Of a DNA stretch of 64,000 nt, positions 45,457-54,432 are shown one piece after another (position 1 is the first letter of the stretch; every line of letters begins with the position of its first letter). Made by a program: the position numbers and the translations under genes. The notes under the pieces are model-generated. The model had not been told where the DNA came from. It was given only the letters and a program-made list of their open reading frames with translations, and made no database searches. Origin of the DNA: Rhodococcus ruber (GTDB lineage Bacteria; Actinomycetota; Actinomycetes; Mycobacteriales; Mycobacteriaceae); the NCBI RefSeq assembly GCF_027270735.1, contig NZ_JAPWIJ010000004.1, positions 310,001-374,000 of the forward strand. The letters run 5' to 3'.

Positions 45457-46950
45457 TCAGCTATTTTCGGGGAAACCGAGGTTGATGCCGCCGTGGCTGG
45501 GGTCGAGCCAGCGGCTGGTGACGGCCTTTCCTCGGGTGAAGAAGTGCACTCCTTCGGTGCCGTGTGCGTGGCTATCGCCGAAGAGGGAGTTCTTCCAACC
45601 GCCGAAGCTGTAGTACGCCATGGGGACCGGGATCGGGACGTTGATGCCGATCATGCCGACCTCCACCTCGTTCTGAAAACGTCGGGCCGCGCCGCCGTCG
45701 TTGGTGAAGATGGCGGTGCCGTTGCCGTAGGGATTGTCGTTGATGAGCTCGAGCGCGTCGTCGTAGGTATCGACGCGGACGACCGAGAGAACCGGTCCGA
45801 AGATCTCGTCGGTGTAGACGCTCATCTCGGGGGTGACATGGTCGATGAGCGTGGGGCCGAGCCAGAATCCGTTCTCTCCACCATCGGCCTTCACGCCGCG
45901 GCCGTCGACGACGAGGGTGGCTCCGGCGGCTTCGCCGGCATCGACGTAGGAGGAGACCTTGTCTCGGTGGGCCTTCGTCACGAGTGGTCCCATGTCGGCC
46001 CCGCGAGTTCCGTCGCCGGTGACCAACGGCGTGGTGCGTTCGGCGATCTTGGCCACGAGTTCGTCGGCGATGTTCCCGACGGCGACGAGTGCGGAGATGG
46101 CCATGCATCGTTCGCCTGCAGAGCCGAAGCCGGCGTTGACCATGGCGTCTGCGGCGAGGTCGAGATCGGCATCGGGGAGGACGACGGCGTGGTTCTTGGC
46201 ACCGCCGAGGGCCTGGACGCGCTTTCCGTGGGCGGTGCCGGTGGAGTACACGTACTGGGCGATGGGGGTGGAGCCGACGAAGGAGATCGACTTGATCTTC
46301 TTGTTCTCGAGCAGCTCGTCGACGGCCACCTTGTCGCCTTGGAGCACGTTGAACACGCCGTCGGGCAGTCCTGCCTCGGCCCACAGCTTCGCCAACCAGA
46401 TGCTCGCACTGGGATCCTTCTCGGAGGGCTTGAGGACCACGGTGTTACCGGCCGCGATGGCGATGGGGAAGAACCACATCGGAACCATGGCGGGAAAGTT
46501 GAAGGGCGAGATGATGCCGACGGGCCCGAGCGGCTGACGGATCGAGTAGACGTCGACTCCGGTCGATGCATTCTCGGTGTAGCCGCCCTTGAGTAGATGC
46601 GCCATGCCGCAGGCGAATTCGACGACTTCCTGGCCACGCGAGATTTCACCCAGGGCGTCGGAGAGAACCTTCCCGTGTTCGGCAGTGATGATCTCGGCGA
46701 GCTCGTTCTTCTTGGCGTTCAGCAGCTCTCGGAACGAGAACAGGATGGCGGTTCGCTTGGCCAGAGAGGTGTCGCGCCACGCCGGGAATGCAGCGGCGGC
46801 GGCGTCGATGACCGCGCGGGCGTCGTCGGTGTCGGCCAGGGCGAGGCTGCCGGTGACCTCGCCGGTCGCCGGGTTGGTGACGGGGGAAGTCCGGTCGGAC
46901 TTGCCGGAGTAGGTCTTGCCATCGATCCAGTGCGCAATGACGTCGGTCAA
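45457..46950 (-). CDS. mmsA: CoA-acylating methylmalonate-semialdehyde dehydrogenase
   Basis: This 497-aa enzyme converts malonate or methylmalonate semialdehyde to acetyl- or propionyl-CoA with NAD and CoA, releasing CO2. The nucleophile is Cys282 in GFGSAGERCMAISALV, and GIISPFNFPAMVPMWFFPIA is highly typical of MmsA. TTG start with GAAAGG 8 nt upstream. It forms an operon with the Fe-alcohol dehydrogenase and diverges from a LysR gene, an arrangement like the 3-hydroxypropionate/beta-alanine genes of other bacteria. Confidence 0.93.
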   Translation of the reverse strand: MTDVIAHWIDGKTYSGKSDRTSPVTNPATGEVTGSLALADTDDARAVIDAAAAAFPAWRDTSLAKRTAILFSFRELLNAKKNELAEIITAEHGKVLSDALGEISRGQEVVEFACGMAHLLKGGYTENASTGVDVYSIRQPLGPVGIISPFNFPAMVPMWFFPIAIAAGNTVVLKPSEKDPSASIWLAKLWAEAGLPDGVFNVLQGDKVAVDELLENKKIKSISFVGSTPIAQYVYSTGTAHGKRVQALGGAKNHAVVLPDADLDLAADAMVNAGFGSAGERCMAISALVAVGNIADELVAKIAERTTPLVTGDGTRGADMGPLVTKAHRDKVSSYVDAGEAAGATLVVDGRGVKADGGENGFWLGPTLIDHVTPEMSVYTDEIFGPVLSVVRVDTYDDALELINDNPYGNGTAIFTNDGGAARRFQNEVEVGMIGINVPIPVPMAYYSFGGWKNSLFGDSHAHGTEGVHFFTRGKAVTSRWLDPSHGGINLGFPENS

Positions 46951-47025
46951 CGTTCGATCCTTTCCATCGGTGTGTCTCGAGTCTCACTGGTAACGATGCA
47001 CATGTCAAAGCCCAAAATCGCAGAT

Positions 47026-47042
47026 TGCTCTGCATAATTGCA
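47026..47042. promoter_or_regulatory. TGC-N11-GCA dyad, candidate LysR operator
   Basis: TGC (47026-47028) and GCA (47040-47042) are separated by 11 nt, the T-N11-A spacing of LysR binding sites. The site lies in the 112-nt gap between mmsA and the divergent LysR gene, 20 nt before the LysR start. The location is what autoregulation with divergent control requires. Confidence 0.45.
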
Positions 47043-47062
47043 CAGGGAGATAGGGTGGGTGA

Positions 47063-47959
47063 GTGTTCAACCCAGACCACCTCCGCTACTTCCTCGAAGT
47101 GTCGAGAACGGGACGATTGACCGACGCGTCTCGGACTCTCGGTGTGGACCACACCACCGTCGGCCGTCGCATCACGGCACTCGAAAAGTCGGCCGGACAG
47201 CGGCTTTTCGACAGAACCCCGTCGGGTTGGCGATTGACCGAGGCGGGGCGGCGGCTCGTCGGATATGCCGAAACCGTGGAGTCGACGCTCATCGCGGCGT
47301 TCGAGGATCAGACGTCCGACACCGGAACGCTGCGCGGCACCGTCCGTATCGCGGCTCCGGACGGCTTCGGAGCCTTCGTACTGACACCGAAACTCGGCGT
47401 ACTGCGAGACAAGCACCCTGATCTCGATATCGAGTTGGTCACCGCGACTGAGCACAACTCGTTGGCGACAAGGGAATTCGACATCGCGATCACGCTGGAG
47501 CGGCCGTCGCCGAGATTCGTCGTCACGCGCAGGTTGGCGACGTACTCGCTCGAGCTCTATGCCACCGGAAAGTATCTCGCCGCGATGTCGCCGATCCGCA
47601 CCGTCGACGACCTCCGAGGCCACACGCTGATTTCGTACGTCGATGCGCTGCTCGATGTCGCGCCGCTGCGAATCCTGGACTCGATCCTGCCCGAGGGCCG
47701 CGCGCAGATTCAGACCAACAACATCACCGGGCAGTGGATCGCGGCGAGATCCGGTGTGGGAATTGCGCCGCTGCCCAGCTACATCGGTGAGCCGGACGTG
47801 GCGCTCACCTCGGTGCTGCCCGGCGTCGTCTCGGTCGAGAGGACGTATTGGACGGTGGTGCCGCGAGAGCTGACCGGTCTGGCGCGCGTGAAGGCCGTCG
47901 ACGAATTTCTGCGCTCGGTCGTGACCGACGAGCAGCATCTCTTTCCTGTGCCGCAGTAA
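47063..47959 (+). CDS. LysR-type transcriptional regulator
   Basis: A 298-aa LTTR. The winged helix-turn-helix is FNPDHLRYFLEVSRTGRLTD, ASRTLGVDHTTVGRRITALE, RTPSGWRLTEAG, and the effector domain begins at about 90 (LRGTVRIAAPDGFGAFVLTP). Divergent from mmsA with a T-N11-A dyad between. It probably senses a hydroxy-acid or semialdehyde substrate and activates mmsA and the alcohol dehydrogenase. GTG start after AGGGTGGGTGA. Confidence 0.9.
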   Translation: MFNPDHLRYFLEVSRTGRLTDASRTLGVDHTTVGRRITALEKSAGQRLFDRTPSGWRLTEAGRRLVGYAETVESTLIAAFEDQTSDTGTLRGTVRIAAPDGFGAFVLTPKLGVLRDKHPDLDIELVTATEHNSLATREFDIAITLERPSPRFVVTRRLATYSLELYATGKYLAAMSPIRTVDDLRGHTLISYVDALLDVAPLRILDSILPEGRAQIQTNNITGQWIAARSGVGIAPLPSYIGEPDVALTSVLPGVVSVERTYWTVVPRELTGLARVKAVDEFLRSVVTDEQHLFPVPQ

Positions 47960-48150
47960 CTACGGGAGAACTACACAGCGCGAGATGGCCGGTGGCCGTT
48001 GAATTTTGGACGTTCGGATGAGACGGGCGTCTCGTGACGACCGACACACGTGACGGCCACCTCAAACGAGTAGGAATCGGCCTACTGGCGGGTAACAATC
48101 GGGTACAGCCAAGTCCGCACTGCGGATCCACTCGAGATTCTGGGGGAATC

Positions 48151-48276
48151 ATGACAATGTTCGTAATGGCAGCCGTCGGCTTCGTAGGAATGGCAATCGC
48201 CCTGCTCAACGACGGAAGCGACATCGACTTCCGCAACCGTCAACTCGCGAGCGCATACCGCCACCGCTGGGCCTGA
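48151..48276 (+). CDS. 41-aa membrane miniprotein
   Basis: A short frame MTMFVMAAVGFVGMAIALLN forms one membrane helix, followed by a charged tail ending in LASAYRHRWA. GGGGGAATC before ATG 48151 supports translation. No family is known to me. It precedes cobD by 46 nt on the same strand. Confidence 0.55.
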   Translation: MTMFVMAAVGFVGMAIALLNDGSDIDFRNRQLASAYRHRWA

Positions 48277-48322
48277 CGCACCGGTTCTCGGTACCGGATA
48301 CGCAGTTGGCAAGATTCGTGGG

Positions 48323-49291
48323 ATGTGGACACACCCCCGAGCGATCGGCTTACTGATCGGCTACGGCCTCGATCGCGTGTTCGCAGACCCACGGCGCTGG
48401 CATCCGGTCGCAGGGTTCGGCACGACGGCACTGCACGTCGAACGAGTTCTCTACCGTGACAGCAAAGCCGTCGGAGCCGTTCATGCGTTGACGCTGATCG
48501 GTTCGGCGGCCGCTATCGGCATCGCCACGAGCCGCGCGGCTGCCCGCCTGGGTGCACCTGCCGATACAGTTCTGGTCGCGGCCGCCACATGGGCAGCGCT
48601 GGGTGGAACGTCGCTGTCCAGGGTGGGTGGGCAGATGGCGGATCGCCTCGACAACGAGGACCTGGTGGGTGGTCGTGCATTGCTCCCGTCGCTGTGTGGG
48701 CGCGATCCGGAATCACTCGACTCCGACGGGCTGGCGCGCGCCGCTCTCGAATCCATCGCAGAGAACACATCCGACGCCGCTGTGGGTGTCCTGGTGTGGG
48801 GCGCGTGTGCTGGAGTGCCGGGAATCCTGGCTTATCGTGCGAGCAACACGCTCGACGCCATGGTCGGCTATCGGTCCGAGAAGTATCTGCGCTTCGGTTG
48901 GGCCGCAGCGCGAATCGACGATGTGATGAACCTGGTGCCCGCCCGGGTCACCGGACTGGCGACGGTACTGGCAGCGCGGTTGGTGCACGGCTCGCCCGTC
49001 GAGGCAGCAAAAATGTGGCGTCGCGACGCGTCGAAGCATCCCAGCCCCAATGCAGGCGTTGCCGAGGCCTCGGCCGCCGGCGCGCTGGGACTGCAGCTCG
49101 GAGGCAGAACGCAGTATCGACACGGCGTCGAGAACCGGCCGACCCTTGGGGACGGGGCCTCGCCCACAGCGCGCGACCTTCGCCGTGCGGTCACCCTCTC
49201 GACCCGGGTGCAAGAACTGTCGGTGATCGCGTCAGCGATTCTTGCCGTAGCGATCGGCCAGGCGAGGATCCGACGGCACCGTAGGACGTGA
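48323..49291 (+). CDS. cobD: Adenosylcobinamide-phosphate synthase CobD/CbiB
   Basis: This 322-aa membrane enzyme attaches aminopropanol or its phosphate to adenosylcobyric acid in B12 synthesis. Signatures are LIGYGLDRVFADPRRWHPVAG at the N-terminus, ESIAENTSDAAVGVLVWGA, YRASNTLDAMVGYRSEKYLR, and SPNAGVAEASAAGALGLQLG. ATG 48323. Its 3-prime end overlaps the end of the convergent SURF1 gene by about 60 nt. Homologue of Rv2236c in the same order. No cobalamin riboswitch was seen upstream. Confidence 0.93.
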   Translation: MWTHPRAIGLLIGYGLDRVFADPRRWHPVAGFGTTALHVERVLYRDSKAVGAVHALTLIGSAAAIGIATSRAAARLGAPADTVLVAAATWAALGGTSLSRVGGQMADRLDNEDLVGGRALLPSLCGRDPESLDSDGLARAALESIAENTSDAAVGVLVWGACAGVPGILAYRASNTLDAMVGYRSEKYLRFGWAAARIDDVMNLVPARVTGLATVLAARLVHGSPVEAAKMWRRDASKHPSPNAGVAEASAAGALGLQLGGRTQYRHGVENRPTLGDGASPTARDLRRAVTLSTRVQELSVIASAILAVAIGQARIRRHRRT

Positions 49292-50149
49292 CGCAGCGCG
49301 CGCTCTGGCGCGTTTCTCGCGTCGAGTGGGAAGTGTGAACTCTTCTTCTTCGTCGGGTACGGGCTCGTTGTCGGGAGCGGGATCCGGCTCGCCGGACATC
49401 GCGTCGGCCATCTCGGCACGAGACAGACGTCGCTCCCTGATCTCGGCGCGAACGAAGTACGCCAGACCCAGCGGTGCCATGATGCCGAACGCCAGCCATT
49501 GCAGACCGTAGGAAAGGTAGGGCCCTGCATCGGTCTGAGGCAATTCGATCAGGCCCAGCCCGCCCGGCTGATCGTCGTCGAGCTGGAGGTACCCGTCGAT
49601 CGCATCGACGCCGACCGCCGCGCCGATCTGCTCCGGATTGATGTTGTAGACCTGCAGGTGACCGTCTTCCTCGATCGGTTCCCGCGACGTGCCCTCGGCC
49701 TGACGCACTCGGGCGTTGAGCGTTACCTGTCCCGTAGGTGCGGGCGCGAAGTCGGGTGGTCTTGTGCCCTCCACCGGCAGCACGTACCCGCGGTTGACCA
49801 GTACGGTGGGCCCACCGTCGATCTCGAACGGGGTGATGACCTCGTACGCGGGCTGTTCCCGAATGCTGCGCAGCCGCACCAGTGCCTCGGAATCGACATC
49901 GTAGGAACCTGTCGCGATGACGCGGCGCCATTCGTCGTCGGCCGGGAAGCCGTTGGCGGTGAGGATGTCCGAGATGGGTACCGGATCTGCATCGACCGAC
50001 CGGGTGATCAGGTCGTTGCGTGCAGAGGTCGAGGTGTTCTTGCCGAGCTGCCACGGAGCGAGCACGCTGAAGCACAGAAACGCGAACGCCAGCGCGACGG
50101 CGGCCAGCACCAACCACTTCGGACGCAGCAAGAACCCTAACTTCTCCAC
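49232..50149 (-). CDS. SURF1-family protein
   Basis: A 305-aa membrane protein of the SURF1 family, an assembly factor of aa3-type cytochrome oxidase linked to haem a insertion. An N-terminal helix (KWLVLAAVALAFAFLCFSVL) is followed by the periplasmic domain (EWRRVIATGSYDVDSEALVR, VITPFEIDGGPTVLVNRGYV) and a second helix SYGLQWLAFGIMAPLGLAYF. A charged, disordered tail of about 75 residues is added at the C-terminus. Rv2235 homologue. Confidence 0.9.
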   Translation of the reverse strand: MEKLGFLLRPKWLVLAAVALAFAFLCFSVLAPWQLGKNTSTSARNDLITRSVDADPVPISDILTANGFPADDEWRRVIATGSYDVDSEALVRLRSIREQPAYEVITPFEIDGGPTVLVNRGYVLPVEGTRPPDFAPAPTGQVTLNARVRQAEGTSREPIEEDGHLQVYNINPEQIGAAVGVDAIDGYLQLDDDQPGGLGLIELPQTDAGPYLSYGLQWLAFGIMAPLGLAYFVRAEIRERRLSRAEMADAMSGEPDPAPDNEPVPDEEEEFTLPTRREKRARARAASRPTVPSDPRLADRYGKNR

Positions 50150-50167
50150 CCCACCACGGTAGCGGGG

Positions 50168-50641
50168 TCAGCCGGAGAGCTGAGACCGTGCCCAGTTCAA
50201 CAGCCCGGGCACCGCACTTTCGATCTGCTCGCGCACCTCGGTGAACGCGGCGTCGGACGAGTAGTACGGGTCGGCGACCGACGAGTCGTCGGCATCGGGA
50301 TCGAACGATCGCAGCAGGGCCACCCGATCGGCCGGCGCGCCGAGCTGCAGCAGCGCCTTCGCGTGGCCGGTGTCGAGCGCGACGATCAGATCGGCCGCCA
50401 GGTGATCCGGTCCGACCTGCGCGGCCTCGTGGTCACCGTCGTAGCCATGGGCAACGAGCTCGGCGACGGTGCGGGGATCGGCACCGTCGCCCACGTGCCA
50501 GCCGCCGGTGCCCGCACTCGACACCCGCACGGCATCGGCGAGACCGGCATCGCGCAGATGCGCGGCGAAGACCTTCTCGGCCATCGGCGATCGGCAGATG
50601 TTGCCGGTGCACACGAACGTCACATGCAGCGGCTCGTTCAC
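50168..50641 (-). CDS. ptpA: Low-molecular-weight protein tyrosine phosphatase PtpA
   Basis: A 157-aa phosphatase. The C-x5-R loop is VCTGNICRSPMAE (Cys11, Arg17) and the general-acid aspartate is in DPYYSS near residue 126. The mycobacterial homologue (Rv2234) is secreted into macrophages; here a housekeeping or stress role is likely. GTG 50641 overlaps the stop of the HAD gene (GTGA), so the pair is co-translated, as in Mycobacterium. Confidence 0.92.
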   Translation of the reverse strand: MNEPLHVTFVCTGNICRSPMAEKVFAAHLRDAGLADAVRVSSAGTGGWHVGDGADPRTVAELVAHGYDGDHEAAQVGPDHLAADLIVALDTGHAKALLQLGAPADRVALLRSFDPDADDSSVADPYYSSDAAFTEVREQIESAVPGLLNWARSQLSG

Positions 50642-51330
50642 TGCCCTGCCACCGTGTTCTGCTCGAGCACCGCAGCCAATTCGTCCATGTTCGATGCGGT
50701 GAACGCGGCGTCGTCGCTCTCGCCGTCGATGCCGTAGCCCCACTCCACGTACACGGTAGGGATGCCGAATCGAGCTGCACCGTGTACGTCGTGGTCACGG
50801 TCACCGATCATGATCACCCCGTCGGTGCCGCCGTCTGCGTGTTCGACCGGGTCGATGCCGAGATTGGACAACGAGTGCGCGATGACATCGGACTTCGCTC
50901 GTCGGGTGCCGTCGTTGCTGGCGCCTCCGATGAACTCGAAGTACCGAGACAGACCGAAGTGGTCGAGAATGCGAACGGCGAAGCGCTCCGACTTCGATGT
51001 CGCCACCCCGAGGCGCACTCCTCGGTTCTGCAATCGAGTCAGCACCGTCTCGATGCCGTCGAACGCGGTGTTCTCGGCCCAGCCCCGCTCGTCGTACCGC
51101 TGGAAGTACGCCGCCAGCGCGCGCTGTGCCGCATCCTCGTCCAGACCCAGCCCGCGCAAGGTGTCGATCAGCGGCGGCCCGACGACCAGAGACAGCTGCT
51201 CTTCGGTCGGCTCGGGGGCGTCCACCGAGGCCAGCGCGTGGCGAAAACCGGCGTGAATTCCCGGTGCGGAATCGGTCAACGTCCCATCGAGATCGAACAG
51301 GACAACGGACGCGGGGGTGACGGCAGGCAT
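50638..51330 (-). CDS. HAD-superfamily hydrolase, PtkA-like
   Basis: A 230-aa HAD protein of the phosphoglycolate phosphatase type: VVLFDLDGTLTDS (nucleophile Asp13, acid Asp15), ATSKSE (motif II/III region) and GDRDHDVHGAARFGIPTVYV. In M. tuberculosis the neighbour of ptpA (Rv2232, PtkA) is a HAD protein reported as a tyrosine kinase acting on PtpA. The position is the same here, but the protein lacks the long N-terminal extension of PtkA, so ordinary phosphatase activity is equally possible. Confidence 0.85.
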   Translation of the reverse strand: MPAVTPASVVLFDLDGTLTDSAPGIHAGFRHALASVDAPEPTEEQLSLVVGPPLIDTLRGLGLDEDAAQRALAAYFQRYDERGWAENTAFDGIETVLTRLQNRGVRLGVATSKSERFAVRILDHFGLSRYFEFIGGASNDGTRRAKSDVIAHSLSNLGIDPVEHADGGTDGVIMIGDRDHDVHGAARFGIPTVYVEWGYGIDGESDDAAFTASNMDELAAVLEQNTVAGQ

Positions 51331-51386
51331 GTTCGAAGCCTAACGGTCCGGCCTGGTCGGGAATGCCTGCGGCTACGCTCGTCGCG

Positions 51387-52448
51387 ATGTCCGATACAAC
51401 TGCCGAACCAGACGCGATCCTCCGTCACAGGCCGGATGAGCTCCTTCGTCACCATGGAGACGCGGAGGTCGAGTCCGGATTCGTCGACTTCGCTGTCAAC
51501 GTGCGCGGCGACGGCCCGCCGGCATGGCTTCGGGACCGGCTGGCCGCTGCACTGAGTTCGCTGGGTTCGTACCCCAGCGCTTCGGCCGAGTACGCCACAC
51601 GAGAGCAGGTGGCCGCACACCACGGCCGCTCCCCGGACGAGGTGCTGCTGCTCAGCGGCGGGGCCGAGGGCTTCTCGATGCTGCCGCGTTTGCGGCCACA
51701 ACTGGCGGCAACGATTCATCCGTCCTTCACCGAGCCCGATTGGGTGCTGGAACAGGCGGGTGTACCAGTGCAACGGGTGATTTTGCCGCCGCCTTTCGAG
51801 CTCGACCCGACGCTGGTGCCCGATGCCGCCGACATGGTGATCATCGGCAACCCCACCAACCCGACGTCGGTTCTGCACCCGTGCGAGGCGATCCTGAGCC
51901 TGCGTCGGCCCGGCCGAACGGTGGTGGTCGACGAGGCATTCGCCGACGCCGTCCTCGGAGCCGGAGAATCGGTCGCGTCGCAGAGCCTGGACGACGTGGT
52001 GGTTCTGCGCAGCCTCACGAAGACGTGGGCGTTGGCAGGGTTGCGATGCGGATACGCGCTGGGGCACCCTGACGTTCTCGCGAGGATGCAGCACGGCCGC
52101 GCGCACTGGCCGCTGGGGAGTCTGCAAATCGAAGCGATCCGTGCCTGCACCGAACCCTTCGCGGCGCAGCAGGCTCGAACCGAAGCCGAGCGCATCGACA
52201 GCGAACGAACAGTGATGATTCGGCGGCTTGGGGGCCTGGGCCTCTCCGTGGCGGGCCCGGCCCGGGCACCTTATCTGCTGATTCGACTCGACGACGCCGA
52301 TCTGGTTCGAGAGCGTCTGCGCACGAAGGGTATTGCGGTTCGGCGGGGCGACACGTTCCCAGGGTTGGATCGCCACTACCTACGCGTGGCGGTACGGGAC
52401 TCGCAGCGGGTCGACATACTGGTCAATGCGTTGAACACCGTTCTGTGA
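51387..52448 (+). CDS. cobC: PLP-dependent aminotransferase of cobalamin synthesis (CobC-like)
   Basis: A 353-aa fold-type I PLP enzyme. The Schiff-base lysine is Lys212 in [20 protein letters not shown], with [10 protein letters not shown] and NPTNPTSVL as the cofactor-binding stretches. Homologue of Rv2231c, annotated as CobC/threonine-phosphate decarboxylase, which makes the aminopropanol arm used by CobD. ATG 51363 in frame gives 361 aa and is an alternative. The stop overlaps the Nif3-like frame. Confidence 0.86.
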   Translation: MSDTTAEPDAILRHRPDELLRHHGDAEVESGFVDFAVNVRGDGPPAWLRDRLAAALSSLGSYPSASAEYATREQVAAHHGRSPDEVLLLSGGAEGFSMLPRLRPQLAATIHPSFTEPDWVLEQAGVPVQRVILPPPFELDPTLVPDAADMVIIGNPTNPTSVLHPCEAILSLRRPGRTVVVDEAFADAVLGAGESVASQSLDDVVVLRSLTKTWALAGLRCGYALGHPDVLARMQHGRAHWPLGSLQIEAIRACTEPFAAQQARTEAERIDSERTVMIRRLGGLGLSVAGPARAPYLLIRLDDADLVRERLRTKGIAVRRGDTFPGLDRHYLRVAVRDSQRVDILVNALNTVL

Positions 52449-52462
52449 GGAGAGCAACGAAC

Positions 52463-53584
52463 ATGGCAGTGACACTGGCGGACGTCATCGAGGTTCTCGA
52501 CAACGCCTACCCACCACGCCTGGCCGAGAGTTGGGACTCGGTGGGGCTGGTGTGTGGAGACCCGAAAATGGTTGTGCAGCAGGTTCTGTACACCGTCGAC
52601 GTCACCGAAACGGTGGTCGACGAGGCCATCGCGTGGGGTGCCGATCTGATCGTGGCGCACCACCCGCTCCTGCTCAAAGGTGTGGACACCGTGGCAGCCG
52701 ATACCGCCAAGGGTTCGGTGATTCATCGGTTGATCAGAGCCGATTGTGCACTGTTCACGGCCCACACCAATGCGGACTCCGCCGATCCCGGTGTCTCCGA
52801 CGCACTCGCAGCCGCGCTGGGCGTGATCGACACCAGGCCACTCGACCCCATTCCCGCACCTGCACACGACAAATGGGTGGTGTTCGTACCGTCCACCGAT
52901 TCGGCCGCGGTGCGGCAAGCCCTGTTCGACGCCGGAGCCGGACAGATCGGTGACTACAGCGAAGCGAGCTGGCAGGCGACCGGTCTCGGCCAGTTCCGTC
53001 CCGGGCCGAATGCGCACCCGACACTGGGCGTTCTCGGTGAGGTGCACACGGAGACAGAGGATCGCATCGAGGTTGTCGCACCCAAAGCGCAACGCGCGCG
53101 GGTGCTTTCGGCTCTACGGGACGCACACCCATACGAGGAGCCCGCGTTCGACGTCTTCGAGTCCGCGGCCTTACCGTCGTGCACCGGCTTGGGGCGCATC
53201 GGTCGACTGCCGAATTCGATGACCCTCGCCGAGTTCACCGACGTCGTTCGGGACGCGTTGCCGGCCACCAGCTGGGGCGTACGAGCCGCCGGTGACCCCG
53301 ACGCCATGGTCTCGGTGGTCGCAATGTGCGGGGGAGCGGGGGATTCGTTCCTGTCTGCAGTCGCGCGAACCGACGCCGACGTGTACGTCACCTCGGATCT
53401 GCGACACCACCCCGTCGACGAACATCTGCGCGCGGGTGGGCCCGCGGTGATCGACACCGCGCACTGGGCGTCGGAGTTCCCGTGGTGCGAACAGGCCCGA
53501 AGTATCGTCGACGCCGCGTTCGGAGACACGGACGGTTGGAGCAGTCGGGTCACCGAGGTCCGTACCGACCCGTGGACGCTGTGA
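52463..53584 (+). CDS. Nif3-like dinuclear metal-centre protein
   Basis: A 373-aa Nif3/YqfO family protein (Rv2230c homologue). Metal ligands lie in [32 protein letters not shown], and the C-terminal [14 protein letters not shown] and [14 protein letters not shown]/CutA-like insert (about 130-240; [10 protein letters not shown]) separates the two halves. Biochemical role unsettled; GTP cyclohydrolase-like activity has been suggested for relatives. GAGGAG precedes ATG 52463. Confidence 0.9.
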   Translation: MAVTLADVIEVLDNAYPPRLAESWDSVGLVCGDPKMVVQQVLYTVDVTETVVDEAIAWGADLIVAHHPLLLKGVDTVAADTAKGSVIHRLIRADCALFTAHTNADSADPGVSDALAAALGVIDTRPLDPIPAPAHDKWVVFVPSTDSAAVRQALFDAGAGQIGDYSEASWQATGLGQFRPGPNAHPTLGVLGEVHTETEDRIEVVAPKAQRARVLSALRDAHPYEEPAFDVFESAALPSCTGLGRIGRLPNSMTLAEFTDVVRDALPATSWGVRAAGDPDAMVSVVAMCGGAGDSFLSAVARTDADVYVTSDLRHHPVDEHLRAGGPAVIDTAHWASEFPWCEQARSIVDAAFGDTDGWSSRVTEVRTDPWTL

Positions 53585-53689
53585 CCATCGAACCCCGTGA
53601 CCGGCCATCGAGTGGATCCGGCTCACTCACTTTCCCGCAGCCGGTAGGGTAATCCGAATCAACTTCCATAGTCGCAGGAGTCATCAAGC

Positions 53690-54427
53690 GTGAACGTCGA
53701 TCCCAAAGTCCAGGCCTCGCTACTCGAATTGGCCGGTGTGGATACCGAACTCTCGCAGATCGCCCATCGCCGCAAAAGCCTCCCCGAGCAGCAGGAGGTG
53801 GACAAGCTCGAGACCGAGCGCACCACCCGCAAGGACGCCGCGGTCACGGTGCAGATTTCGATGGACGACCTCGACAGAGACATTCGTAAGCTCGAGGGTG
53901 AGGTAGACGCAGTTCGTCAACGCGAGGCGCGCGACAAGAAGATGCTCGAGAGCGGCACCATCGCGCCGAAGCAGATGACCGAGTTGCAGCACGAACTCGG
54001 CAGCCTCGAGCGTCGCCAGGGCATCCTCGAGGAGGAACTGCTGGAGGTCATGGAGCAGCGTGAGGCCAGCGAGCGGGACTACGAGCACGCCGGTGCGCAG
54101 CTGACGCAGATCGAGGACGAACTCGTCGACGCCGGCCGCCGCCGCGACGACGCCGTCGCAGACCTCGATACCGCCGAGAAGCGCAGCGCCGAGCGCCGCG
54201 AGTCCCTGGCTTCGGGGCTGCCCGCGGATCTCCTTGCGCTCTACGAGAAGCAGCGCGCGCTCACCGGCCGCGGTGCGGCACTGCTGCAGGCTCGCCGCTG
54301 CGGTGCCTGCCGAATCGAGCTCGATCGCAACGAGATCGCCAGCATTGCCAACAAGCCGGCAGACGCGCTGATTCGTTGCTCCGAATGCAACGCAATCCTG
54401 GTGCGCACCAAGGAATCCGGAATTTGA
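53690..54427 (+). CDS. Coiled-coil zinc-ribbon protein (Rv2229c-like)
   Basis: A 245-aa protein. Residues 10-175 form a long coiled coil rich in Glu, Arg and Leu (heptads from LLELAGVDTELSQIAHRRKS on). The C-terminal zinc ribbon is CGACRIELD and IRCSECNAIL (C-x2-C twice). It resembles chlamydial CT398-type proteins; a scaffold or nucleic-acid-binding role is likely. GTG 53690. It overlaps or abuts the RNase H gene and is conserved next to it in mycobacteria. Confidence 0.88.
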   Translation: MNVDPKVQASLLELAGVDTELSQIAHRRKSLPEQQEVDKLETERTTRKDAAVTVQISMDDLDRDIRKLEGEVDAVRQREARDKKMLESGTIAPKQMTELQHELGSLERRQGILEEELLEVMEQREASERDYEHAGAQLTQIEDELVDAGRRRDDAVADLDTAEKRSAERRESLASGLPADLLALYEKQRALTGRGAALLQARRCGACRIELDRNEIASIANKPADALIRCSECNAILVRTKESGI

Positions 54428-54432
54428 GCCAG

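Noticed and set aside
48277..48322. Cobalamin riboswitch upstream of cobD
   Set aside because: The gap is only 46 nt and no B12-box-like sequence is visible further upstream.
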